Part shown: positions 1-12,000 of the stretch, in pieces
Layout: every line of letters starts with the position of its first letter
Position numbering within the stretch: position 1 is the stretch's first letter
Source: Eretmocerus hayati
Taxonomy: Eukaryota > Arthropoda > Insecta > Hymenoptera > Aphelinidae
Length of the DNA: 64,000 nt
NCBI GenBank assembly: GCA_029851415.1
Contig: CM056741.1
Span: 63,788,282-63,852,281 of the forward strand
Direction of reading: 5' to 3'
Notes under the pieces: generated by a model
Database searches by the model: none
What the model was told of the DNA's origin: nothing
Seen by the model: only the letters and a program-made list of their open reading frames with translations
Program-made: the position numbers and the translations under genes

Positions 1-324
1 AGAATGTTATTCTTACAACATTGTTTCACATCAAATGAAGGCCGCAAGCTCAATTACCCAATAATCTGACAATTACAATTGATACTCAATATATTATCAT
101 TTGAGCTTTCAAATACACACATCTCAATTTCTCGATCTGTTGCTTGTGTCGGGTTTTGAAAAAACAAGTGATTATCTAGACCCTAATCAGAATCTTCACC
201 GCTGTGCACTGGGAACGCCACCGTGAGTCAGGCATGAAAAATTTTGCCTCCGAATAGCTGAAGCATCTTTGCGTACTTTTGGTGGTTTTGCCTGGAATTT
301 AGGACCGAATTACTGTATCAAAAT

Positions 325-660
325 TTGTTCTCTTCATTTGAAAAATTGCGCTATTTGAGAAACGATTCCTGGTATGAGATGACTGACATTTTTATTGCCT
401 TTCTGATTCAAAGTCTAGTTGATTCCGCATCTATACTTTTGAATACACTGCTGTGCGTCAAAGTGTACTTTGCACACATTTTGTCGACTTCTACTCACAG
501 TTTGTCAAAAGGTATAGTTCGGTACACGGGAGTAGAATTTATTAATTTTTGCATACTCATGATAATTCCGACCCTCGCCTGGGGCTCAGGCCTGACATCC
601 GTCGGTAAGGCGTGAAAACAAGTTTTTACACCCTTGTATCGAAACGTACTATTTTCACTT
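325..660. repeat. Diverged dispersed repeat, inverted relative at 54.5 kb
   Basis: The block reads TTTGTCGACTTCTACTCACAG and, further on, ACACCCTTGTATCGAAA. The same order of landmarks, with most bases conserved, appears on the opposite strand at 54475-54660. It lies in the prominin intron upstream of exon 967. No target duplication or coding potential was seen, and the short open frame across it has no recognisable domain. Confidence 0.5.
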
Positions 661-966
661 TACCCAAGCTCTTCCGTTACAGAGATTTGACCGGGCTGTC
701 GGATTTTTCATCGTTTTGACTATCTTGAGAATTCTGTTTGATGTTACCTTGCATGGAACACAAAAAGAAGTATCGTTTTTATCACACTCCGTGGTATCAT
801 ATTTAAATCCGCAATTGAGTCGCAATCAAGAGTGACCCACGCCTAATCGTGTTTCAAATATAACAGGGAGATATTTTCATTTGATACTTCTTCGTAAAAT
901 GGAAAGAATCGCACGAATTCCTTATAATTTATGCTTTAATGGCGAAAGAGTTGGATCATGTTTTAG

Positions 967-3900
967 GTTGCACGAGATGACCGACTGCTCCGGTTGAGAC
1001 AAGCTGGTCGGGATAATCTCACGGAGTTGGGACGCCAAGCTCGTGGGGAATACTTGTTCATTCCGCATCACATCGATAGATCAACGCTTGAAGCTCGGAA
1101 TAGTGAGTAAATACTTGTTTGGAGCATGTTTGAATTGACTAATTGTAAGTTTTCAAATAAGGCTTGGAAACCACCCAAACGTATCTTTAAAAATGATGTA
1201 ATCGGTCACCTGGCCATTATTCGATCTGCAAACAAATCTCAAAAATCCGAAATCTCTCTACGTTCGAATACGATCGCAGTTGCGGGAGACTCAATGTAAA
1301 GAAAAGGCACATTCCTCTATGCGATACTGAAAAAAATATCTACACGGCCACTCTATTTGACTGAATTCTTTTATTAGCTATCCAGGATATTAGGTGTTCT
1401 TCAGCTAATCTTCGATGACGTATTTTTCACTTCCTCAATTTTGTTCAAGGCCTGCATTTGTTTGGAGAATATGATCGGCAAAGAATTGCTTGGAATTTCA
1501 CAAAGATATGGTGAATAATATTCATCAGAAGTAATTATTTTATAACAGAAAATGACTTACGTCACAAAATGGATCTCGATCGACATTGAGAAAATGTAAC
1601 TCGTAGGAAAGAGCAGGAACAAATTTTTTTCTCGGAGCGAGTGACACTTGTTGTAGATAGGATGAGAGGGTAGCGGTGACTGGAGAGAAAAAAAAGACGA
1701 TTGAATTGTGTAGTACAAAAATCAACGGGCGTGAGCCAGACGTCAACCACAGCGTATTCACTGATGGTAAAATGTGTATAAAATTCGCGCTCGGCGCACA
1801 GACATTTCAAATTTATTCATGACAAAACGTCAGTCGTGCAAGCTTGATGCTCGACGCGTGACGAGACGACAAGTCAGACATCAGAGTCTCATCGTGACTT
1901 TCAGCCTCCTGATGCTTTTTGTACCATCACACGGTTTAGTTTGTGGTGCCGTTCGGTATTATAAGCACGGTATCGAAACACGATGAGGATGAACAGACAG
2001 TGTATATTGCTTTAGAGCAAACATTGCTGTCGCGAGGATGGAGATAGAGGATCCACGAGCTGAGGCAACTCGATGCGATATATTGTACTATCAAAATAAA
2101 GTCGTCTCGAGAATGGTTATATGTACATATGAGGCTTCGAAGAGATAAACGGCCCTTCGTATACAGACTGCGTTTTTCGTGTGGGCTTTTTTCCAAGTGA
2201 TGAATCACACTACCTACGCACGCAAAGTCCGCTCCATGTTTCATCACTAGCAGAGAAATTTGCCAAAATGGCTATAAATCTATGAACAGAACCAGGGTAT
2301 TTCTTGTGACATTCTAGGGATCAGGATTATTACCCTGACACTGTTCGTGGAAATGCAAGTGGTAGAGGCAAAATAGCTGCATCATCTAATAATGCTTCAA
2401 ACCCAGATAATCGATGCAACATTGTTATGCAATGCTCTGATGCAGCATCGCAATATTGATAACGAGTCGAGTTGTAGGAAATTATCTCAGGGAGAGCCAT
2501 GCATCATCTGCTCTATATTTCCTGGTAACCCACTTTTCCAAGCAGATAACGTGGCCTTCTCCTAGCTATGATGATACTTCATCAGAAACTGCATCTCCTA
2601 GTAGATACCAATGTCAAGCTCAAAATATCAGATAGCACTATTTTTTTAGAAAAATTGAGATGCCTCCGACTATCTGGTTTTGTCAACCTTTACTGAAAAT
2701 TCTCGGCGTATCCCCCGTCATGAACGAATGGTTTTCATTGATGAATTCTTGAAATTTCATGATAAGAATTATGCTATGCATTTAAGATGCCTGCACGATT
2801 GCTATGTAGAAAACCACTCTACTTTAACGTTTACTGAATTGACTGATGGAATGTGTAATCGAAACACGGAACTCCTGCTCTATACAGAACATTGACAAAT
2901 GCTTGAAACGAAGGAGCATGTTTGCGATAAATTGTTTTTCATTCCTCACACAGACAGTTGCATTCGCATCACTATACGCACCCTTTCATTCCTTCACGTC
3001 GTCCAAGCATCTTTCCACTCCTGCTTCTTTTACATGTTTTTATATAGCATAGCATTTGCTCGGAGCTTTACTGTATTATATACTTTCGCTAACATACACA
3101 AGTATATGTACGTCTCGAGGTTCAGTACTTACACATTTACGAGTTGAGCAGTTCATCCGAGCGAGGGTGGCAATGAGGAGCGTCTTGGCACGCGAAGAAA
3201 AACGAAATAAGACAAGCCAAGCTAATGTGAAATCAATATCGGGATGCTCAGGCACGCTTGAGAGTGGAACAAAAAAACTAAATAAGATATCCATAGAAGA
3301 ACTAACTCTAAAGTATTCTGCAGTCATCAGTGAATACAGCTGTGAGCAAGTTGGTTTTATGCGGTTGAAAAATTGCATTGTTCATGATTATACGAGTTAA
3401 ATGGTTACAGCGGCGGAATTTTATTCCAATATGATTTCATTTTCTAAGATAAACCACGAGCCGATTCCAGGGGTTGAAAGTTCACAAACCGACAAAAAAG
3501 TGAGAATTTCCTGTTGATTGGAATGACGATATCGAATTATTCTCACCAACGTATCCCCTCCTGCGTAAAACTTTTTTTGTTCATATGAACTTTTTATTGA
3601 ACTTGATGTTCAGAAAAAGTTTATATAAACAACAAAATGAGAGAACCCCACATTTGGAAAGGAAACATCTTCTGGACTTGCGCAATATTTTGTTGAACTT
3701 TCAGCAGCCTCCTTCCAAGTTCTGCGATTGTTCCATTTCTGGAACCTGCGAAATCTTTTGGATAATACATTCTTAGAGCATTTTTGGAGCATCCTCCGAC
3801 GGGCATGAGAACAGAAATTTTGCTTTTGTATCCCGGGTGCTCGGTTTTCGCCTCCACCCCGGTTGCCCCATGGGCGTGGGGCAGCGATATATCCTGCCAG

Positions 3901-5378
3901 CGCGTCAAGATGTGACGAAAATCTATCTCACAAAACTCTAGATGAATCATAATAAGCATGGGCTGATTCGTTGCTCATTGATGGCTGGACTTGCTAATCA
4001 TCAGATAAGTAAACTCGAATTATTATCATCGCCGTTATGATCATTTTGCCAAGCCTTAAGAAATTCGCCATAACCTCTAACCTTTCTTCTTTCTTTCGTA
4101 TCTTTCGAGTCCAGTTTCCCACCTTCTGTTGAACGAGACTTACAAAGATTTGATCGAAAATTGTGGGCTAGATACTTTTTGGAAAAGATTTCCATATTCT
4201 TCAGGTAGGTTTGGACGGTACATTGTCAGGCGTTTTTGCAGGCGTCTAACGATGACGGACGCCGCTCCGGGACGCGTACGCTCGCACCGCCGCACGCCAA
4301 TTTCAAATTGCCGTGGGAAGTGTTCTCATGCGCGTATGCGCGTAGGAGGATGCTCCAAAAGTGTTCCAAAAATTCTCTTCCTAGGTACCGGGAGTGGATT
4401 AATTCTTGAACTTAGAAGCAGGCTGCTGAACTTGCGCAAACATTTTTTAAAATTCAAAAAAATTTCACGTGAGTTCGGAAGATGTTTCTCTTTCAAGTGC
4501 GGGGTTGTCTCGCTTTTTTTGTTCATATCAACTGAGGACTCTTGAACATCAAGTTCAGAAAAGTTAATATGAGCAAAATATTGTTTACGCTGGCTGGTCC
4601 AATTGGGATGAGATATTCCTCAAAATTCACGGTGAGCCATTATACGGAATAGGGAAAATACTGTAGCATTTGATAATTCTAAACGAGTGTTCATAGATGA
4701 TACTATAGGATTCACTTTCTTGCAAAATGATGTGGGTGATTCCATTATCCAGAAATTCGGCGTGAGATGAACTCGGCAAGAACAAGGATCTCCGACGAAG
4801 CTCGAAGCATTGAGGCCACCGGTTCAGACGTCTCAAGCCATTTGGACCAGGTGCGCAGAATTACAAACGACATCGCGCCCTACATACACAGATTCGAAGA
4901 TACGCGATGGCTGATTGGATTCGGTAAGGAGATTAAAATTTAATTTCAGTAAATGCAATAACATTTCCTTTTCATATGATATTGAGTTCGTACAAATAAA
5001 TAGTCTCCAACTGAACAGGTACCGCAGCTTGTATACTCTTCATCTGGTTATTACTAACGTACTCGTTGTGCTGCAAGTGTGGCTCATCTGAAAGGAGTAC
5101 TCGCAGGAGACTTTTGTGGTGAGTTTATACTCTGATGAGAGGGCAGTGGATCTTCATTTCAAATTTCCAAATTTTGGAATTTAATTCTCAATTCTGATGA
5201 GCTGATTAGTGAACCTATAGGGCTTGAATGGGTGATTTATGTTGAAACTATTTCTACTTTAGTACGACATGAGTATACATTAAAACTACGCGTGACAAAC
5301 TATCGCAGTTATTTTTCATGATTAGTCACGACCGTTCAATTAAATGACCATTTTGATGATTGCATTATGTTTGTGTAA

Positions 5379-5412
<34 letters not shown>

Positions 5413-5984
5413 CTGACTGTGTGTCTGTGTTATGCGTGCGCGTGTGCGTGTGACGGGCCCGATCATAAAAGAAGTGACGGGGCACTAGTTTGCAATTTTT
5501 CGAAGTAGTAGCCACTCTGAGATTATTTTGGGACTCATATGTGAATCGCTTGAACATAATTTTTCAACAAAAATCGACATCGCCACCAGCCCTTTTTCAG
5601 GAGAGTTGTTTGGGACTTTTTCGCGAAAAAGCTGGGAACGCTCGAATGCTATGACATAGCCCTCCATCACGCCTGACTTCAGAATCGAATTCATCCACTC
5701 TGTATACCCAGTTCTCATGAAATTTTTTAGGTGTAACCAGGGCCTCGGCTGGGTATGGGATAATGTGGGGCCTCGCGGCAATGTAATTTCACTGTCTTGT
5801 GATGAGAAAATACGGAAATCTTTTCGCTGCATGCTCAAAATTGAGTTTTTCAGGTGGAGCGAGAGCTTTGAAGATTAGGGGAGGGGGGGGGGGAAGAAAA
5901 AACGTATTTTTTGTCACTTTCTTGTCATTGTTCTGTATGAAACTTCGATGCATTTCAATATTTTGATACGCACTTCAGCTAGTT

Positions 5985-6046
<62 letters not shown>

Positions 6047-9000
6047 TGAACCTCAACGGTTATTAATTACATCTTACAATTAAATTGACTTATCTCTAAT
6101 CTTTCCTATCTTTACTGTATAGGTAACAGAGTAGTGCCTTAATTCTTTTTCAAATTCAACGTAACAAAAATGAATAGAATGTCTTTTTCTCTTTTGCTTT
6201 TGAAAATAAAATAATAATGGATTTTGATCTTTCCGCCTCTCTCATTGCTTGTTGGGTTGGTCACTGCTTTTTGTCCCTTCTCTTTTACTTTCTTGTCTTC
6301 ATGTATCTTTTTATTCTCTTGTTCCACTCCATCTCGTAACTGTTTCCATCCTTTGAGGCTCTGATGCCTTTCTATGTGATTCTTACTTTGTATTTTCTAT
6401 CTGTCATCATCTGTATTCCTCTTTCCTTTTCATTTCTTTCCCATCTCTCTGCTGCATTCATGGATTTTTCCATAGTAAATTCCTTCTCGCCCTTTCTTTG
6501 CATGACCTCCAGTAGCCTCTCTTCTATTTTCTTGCTGTCTGTCTTCAACACCCAGGCACCGTATCCTTTGCTTTGACCTTTTTTGCACAAACCTTCTATT
6601 TTCCATTTTTCAAAATCTTCTCCAGTTACATCCTTTATCCATGATTCCACATATCTACCATTCCATGCAATTCCTTTTCTTACCACTAATCTCATTTTTC
6701 CTCTTATCTTTCTTTCCCTGTTTTCTGTGTCCATTTCTTCCTCATTCTTTTCTTTCTTTTTTTACTTTGTTTCATCTTTATCTGCATCACTTTTCTTGTT
6801 GTTGTTCATTTCTTCTTCATGTGTCTCCTGGTCACTGTAATCTTCTAACCTCACTTCTTTCCTTTCTTGCTTTCCTTTCAACTCTCTTATTGCCTCTTCG
6901 TGTTCTATCCATAGGCTTTCCAGCCTTTCTACTCTTTTCTTCAATCTTTCCATCTCACCGCTTGAATCTTTATTTTCCTGGGCTATTTCCTTCTTATCTC
7001 TTTTCTTTTACTCAGACTCTTGCCTCCTTGTGTTTCTGGCTGTTTCTCTTTTGCTTCTCTGCCAATTTTCCTTCTGGTATCCTTAAGCTCTGTTCACATC
7101 TCTGATCCGCTTATGGTCGTTTTACATTCGCTGTCATGGGGTGTCATTCCCTTCTTGTTCGCGTGTTTCCTTTCCTTTCCTTTTCCTTTTCCATTTTATC
7201 TCCTTGAGCCATCCCAGCCTTTTTCCCTTTATGCTCATTGCTTCTTTTCAGTTCTCTCTTTTTGCTGTCTGTTCGCACTCTTCGAAGATGTGTTTCGCCG
7301 TTTCTCTTCCTTTTTTGCTCAGTCTGCACATTCTTTCTTCTTCCTCCATCCAATACCTATTTCCTCTCATTTCATTCCCTAGTCTGAATCTTGCTATCAT
7401 TCTCATATAGTTGCAGATGTTTTCCTCCTTTGAGTAGATGTACGGAATACCTTCTTCATAAACCAGTAGCCACTCTTTCACAGAAATTCTACCAGTCTAT
7501 TCCTTATCAATTCCGCATATATCTGTATATTGTATCCATGATGGCGATTCCTCTGTAGTTCTTGACCTCTCTCTTTTCCCCACTTTTGAATATGGGGATT
7601 ACTTTGCCTGCTTTTCATTCTTCGGGTATTTCTCCTCCTGACCAGATTTGGTTTATTATCTCTAGAATATTTTCTCTTACCTTCTCATTCGCGTGAATCC
7701 AGGCTTCGTTCCCGATCCCATCTATCGCACATGCCTTTTTTTTTTCATCTTCTCAGTCACTTTCTCCAGTTCCTCCTTTGTAAACTGTTTCCCCTGCCAT
7801 TTCTTCTTTTTATATGGTCCTTCACTTGGTTTTCCTTCGTGTCCTCCTAGCTGGTTTCTGAAGTGTTGTAGCCATTCCTCATACGTAATTGTGTCGTCTA
7901 TCCTTTCTCTCTCACTCCATTTCAAGTTCATCCTTTCCCAAAACTTCCTTTCGGATTTATCTCTGAGCATTTCCTCGATCCGTCTTCTCCTTCCTCCTCT
8001 TTCTTCTTTTTTCGTAGCTGTCTGTATTCTCTTCTCACTTTAAAGTATTCCTTGGGATCTATCTCATTATTCCTTTTCCTTTCCAATGCGTCCATTACTT
8101 GTGCTTTTTTGACCCAACATTCTTCATCCCACCAGCTTTGGTTCCCTCCTCTCCTCTCCTTTATTGTCTCTTGCACTATAGCCTTTTTGATCCTGACCTT
8201 CATTTCTGACCACTCTCTTACTTTCCCCCAATTCTCTGTTCTTTCCTTATACTTTTTAATTGCTTTTTCATCCCATTTTTGGATGGTTTTAAGTCCTCTT
8301 GCTTGTTCTTCCCTTATAGAGTCTATTTCTACCTCTAATAGGAGGTGATCTGGAGGGGTATTACACACATCTTACACTCCCTACGTACGTACATACGTCC
8401 GTTTCCTATGACAGCAACTGGAAAAAAAAAATAAACAAACATAACACCAGAAATCGTCTGCTCAAAACAGTCATGTCAGCTTTTGCTCAATTACTTCATC
8501 GGATTGAGCAAAAATTGCGGTTTCCGGTGTTCCAATTGATTGTGAAAATTTTGCATGCGAAATTTGATCTCTGATTTTGTTGCACGAGGGTTATCTCACA
8601 AAGAGCCGAGATGAGAGAATGGCTATTTGTGAAGCAATCTTTTGTGACGATTTATGTATTTCAGGATGCTGCATGCCGGCGTATTTCTCTGATTCATACG
8701 AGGGATTAGATGAATTGATAATCCCATGCGTAAATGTGAAGCTCTAAGGTAGTTTTCTTAAAATCAATGTATGTATTCAAGCTTAAAATTGAATGCAGTC
8801 TTTGATAGTTTCACTAACTAGTTAGGGAATACCCAAATCTTTAATCGATGATTGAATTTATTTGTGGAGTGAAAATGAACATCATCACACGAGAATCATC
8901 TCTTTAGCTGCTCAAAAACATTGTTACCAGCTGCCAAATCCCACGCCTTGCGCACAATCTTCATTCCTCATTCCCTCTCCTACACCATAGCCTCGGGTGG

Positions 9001-12000
9001 CCCACAAGCCCGAGCAGTTCGTCACGCCACCGCTAGGTGGCGTCCATCCTTGCCCGCAACCGAAACAGAGCTCCGTGTTTTCAGAACCGGTGCCTCAACC
9101 AACTTCCACGACGGCCCCTCCGGCTAGACTCCTACAGCACTGTCGTGCTCAGGAGACCACCGGATGGGTACCCACACCCAGGTCCACCTCTACAGCGCTG
9201 ACGCGCTCGGGAGTGTTCCGACCTAGTGGCAGTCCATATCTGTCCCTCGGGCTGATGTTTGAAGCTTCTTCGGCACTAACGCGCCCGGGAGCTCTTACGT
9301 CGCTCGGTCGGACTTCTTCACAACGGAGACCACTCTCGACCCAGGATCACACGGAACCGGAAGCTTGAGGCGAGTTCTACGGACCCAGCTTGACCATGGA
9401 CGACGCCATCTACTAGCCGGCCCCCAGGGATTGGAGTCACAACCCAAGGAGACGGGACCCGCCAGTCACTCACTCTCCACGACGCGCTCGCTGGAGCAGG
9501 CGATGTTGGCCCCAATGGCGCGCTTCCCACACTTGGGTCTTCGATGAAGGTTGCAGGAGCAACTTCCACGCTGGTTGGCCCATTCCTGATCAGCTTCCTG
9601 GGACATCGCCAAGGACAACGGGCCTCCGTGACCACCTCACTGCGACATCAGCCCTTTTCAGGGCTAACCTTCAAACCCAAATCGGCCCTTTTCAGGGCCA
9701 CAAACCTTCTAACGTATGAACCACTGTTGTGGCTCACTCAGTTGCCTCGTGGCGCAAGCCATCCCGGTAACAAGATGTGATGTTTCTCATAATTTCACAG
9801 GTTAACTCTGATCAGTTAAAGCTCGCTAAAACCATTGAAAATTGCCTTCTATATCAAGGTTGAATACGAACATTGATTGAAAAACAAACTACTTTAGAGC
9901 TCAACTTCTATGCATGGGATTATCGATTTATCTCATCCCCGATATAAATCAGAAATACACCGGCATGCAGCATCCTGAAATACATGAATTATCAGGAAGA
10001 ATTGCTTCCCAAACAGCACTTTTTCCTCATCTCGGCTTTTTGCGATGTAACCTCGTGCAACAAAATTCAAGTTCCATCCCTATTTGTCTCGCACGCGAAA
10101 TTTTCACAACCAATGTAAACATCACAAACTGGAATTTCTGCTAAATTCGATGAAGTATTCGAGCAAAAGCTGACCGGATTGATTTGAGCAGACGAATTCT
10201 GGGGTTATGTTTGTTTATTTTTGGCCCGTTGGTGACGTAGGAAACGTACGTATGCACGTACGTGGGAAGTGTAAGATGCGTGTAATAGCCCTCCTGACTT
10301 GATCATGTTCCCTATTTTCATTCTTTTCAAGCTCTCCTTTCCTTCCTTGTTCGTTATCACATAATCAATTACTGTATTACTTCTTGCCCCAATATACGTA
10401 TATTCTTCCCTATCTCCATCGATATCTCCATCAACCATCATCAAGCCTTGTTTTTCGATTTCCTCTAGCAACCTCTGTTCTTCTCTATTCATAGTTCCGT
10501 CCCTTGAGTTTCTTTCCTCATCCTTGCTTGCATCTCCACCTTCATTTCCCGTCGTGGCATTCATATCTCCTATAACTCTTATCTCCTCCCCTCTTTTCTT
10601 ATCCGCTGCCTCTGCTATTCTCCTCCAGTTCCTGCCTTTTCCTTGTTCATTTATGTACAAATGAGCACCCAGCCTTCTTCCCTTATTTCAACTTCTTCAC
10701 TTTGTTCTACGAGATCTCCTTTAAATCTGTATTCTTCTCTTATTGCACATAATAGTCCACCGCTTCCTCTTCCTTTGGACCGCTCTTTCTCCGCATCCCT
10801 CATTTCACAATAATACTCTGGCAGTTGGTTTTCATGCCCCATATTTTCTCTTCATCCATGTTTCTGAGAGGCATTTTATATCAAACTTTTTCAAATATTT
10901 CCAGTCATTTTCAGTCAATCTTTTTGCTCCTGCTACATTCCACGCCACAATTCTAACATTTTTTGGTTTTTTCTTATTTTTTCTCCTTCCACTCCCTTTT
11001 CGTATGAAATATCTTTTGCTCCATTGCATTCCATTTATATATCTGGCTATCTGTAATCAGCAATTCTTCCTTTACTACTGCCTTCTTACCCTGTCCTTTC
11101 GCTTCTTTTGCCTTTTCTTTCAGTTTTCTCCTTACCTCTCTTTGGTGCCAGGTCATATCATTCTCTATGTAAATCTCACTTCCTTTTAAGTTACTTTTGT
11201 TCATCATCACATTTTTTTTAATTATTTCACTTTCACACTCTGCTTCAATCATACTTGTTCCTTCGTTACCTTTTATCCTCCATGCTTTGATGACTTGACC
11301 TTGAATATCCAAGTTATCATCTATCCATCTTTCCAAATTTCCTTTTAGGTCATCATCTTCGAGAGACAGCCCTGTAACTATAATATTCCTCCTCCTATCT
11401 CTTTTTTCACTTTCTTCAATCCTCCTTCTCAGTTCTGTTATCTCTTTTTCTTTCTGAGATTCTTTTTCTCGTTCTCGCTCACCATATATTACATTCCATT
11501 CCATACCCTCACGTTTCTGCTCTATCATTCTTTCTATTCTTGTCAGCCTCTTTTCCCATTCTTCCTGAGTTTTGTTTCTCCTTTCCTCATCCTTTTCCAT
11601 CTTTCCTATTCTTTCTTTCCACACTTTCTCTCCCAATTCATGTTCACTTTTGATTTGTTCAGCAATACTTTTGACAGCCTCCCAGTTCCTTACTCTTTCC
11701 CCTCTCTCTTTCTCATACCTCTCATCAAACTTCTTTTCCGAGTTCTGTATTTCCTTTATTATGTTTGCCAAACCTTTGCTCATGTGATTGTCTTCATCCA
11801 TGTCCTTTCCATCATTTCTCTTTTTCCCTTCCATCACTTTCTTCTTACTCAAGTTTTCAAGGATACTGTCTGGAGACCTGTCTCCAACGCTCCTTTTTAT
11901 CCCTGTTTTGGGGGATAGAAACTCCCTTATATTCTTGTCTGCTTGGCCTAGTGAGTTTGTCCTTTGTCTATTGATTTGCCGTACTTTCTCTTTTCCCCTA

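Larger units (their letters stand above)
8353..10293. mobile_element. Harbinger-like long-TIR element inserted in the LINE endonuclease
   Basis: The ends are GAGGGGTATTACAC (8353) and, reverse complemented, GAGGGCTATTACAC (10293). The homologous arms run about 450 bp each (8353-8800 and 9850-10293) and share ATAAACAAACATAAC, TCAGCTTTTGCTC, TTTTGTTGCACGAGG and TCAGGATGCTGCATGCCGG. The flanks are CTG on both sides (8350-8352, 10294-10296), a 3-bp duplication of the CWG type known for part of the PIF/Harbinger group. Excising the element restores the LINE endonuclease reading I-K-S-D-H-L. It has no transposase and so is non-autonomous. Without the inner LTR-like block it is 1090 bp. The superfamily is inferred from termini and duplication. 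Confidence 0.75.
7248..10970 (-). pseudogene. LINE ORF2 remnant: endonuclease, partial RT, C-terminal zinc finger
   Basis: Read on the minus strand: the endonuclease start (VRIVAWNVAG, then LSETWM) lies at about 10950-10850 and is followed by frameshifted endonuclease sequence ending GNMIKS at 10297. A 1.9-kb insertion follows, and the frame resumes at 8349 with DHLLLEVEI, the conserved SDH box being cut exactly at the insertion. A basic linker and the RT start (NYRGIAIMDT at about 7560) come next. The sequence then jumps to the post-RT part with a C..H...C finger (MCRLSKKGRETAKHIFEEC, about 7320-7260). The catalytic RT centre is absent. Frameshifts and stops are frequent, so the gene is dead. 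Fragments of a charged C-terminal extension or 3' region continue to about 6140. Confidence 0.75.

Noticed and set aside
4115..4205. AG/GT-bounded stretch reading LLNETYKDLIENCGLDTFWK, like a prominin exon
   Set aside because: Exons 967-1102 and 4753-4923 join in phase without it, and it lies in the middle of the fold-back element 3577-4577.
6364..8348. Many plus-strand frames rich in Phe, Leu and Ser, up to 154 residues
   Set aside because: They are antisense shadows of the Lys and Glu-rich LINE ORF2 on the minus strand.
8997..9635. Pro and Ser-rich frames on both strands
   Set aside because: They lie in the GC-rich LTR-like block, are low-complexity and overlap on both strands without a domain.
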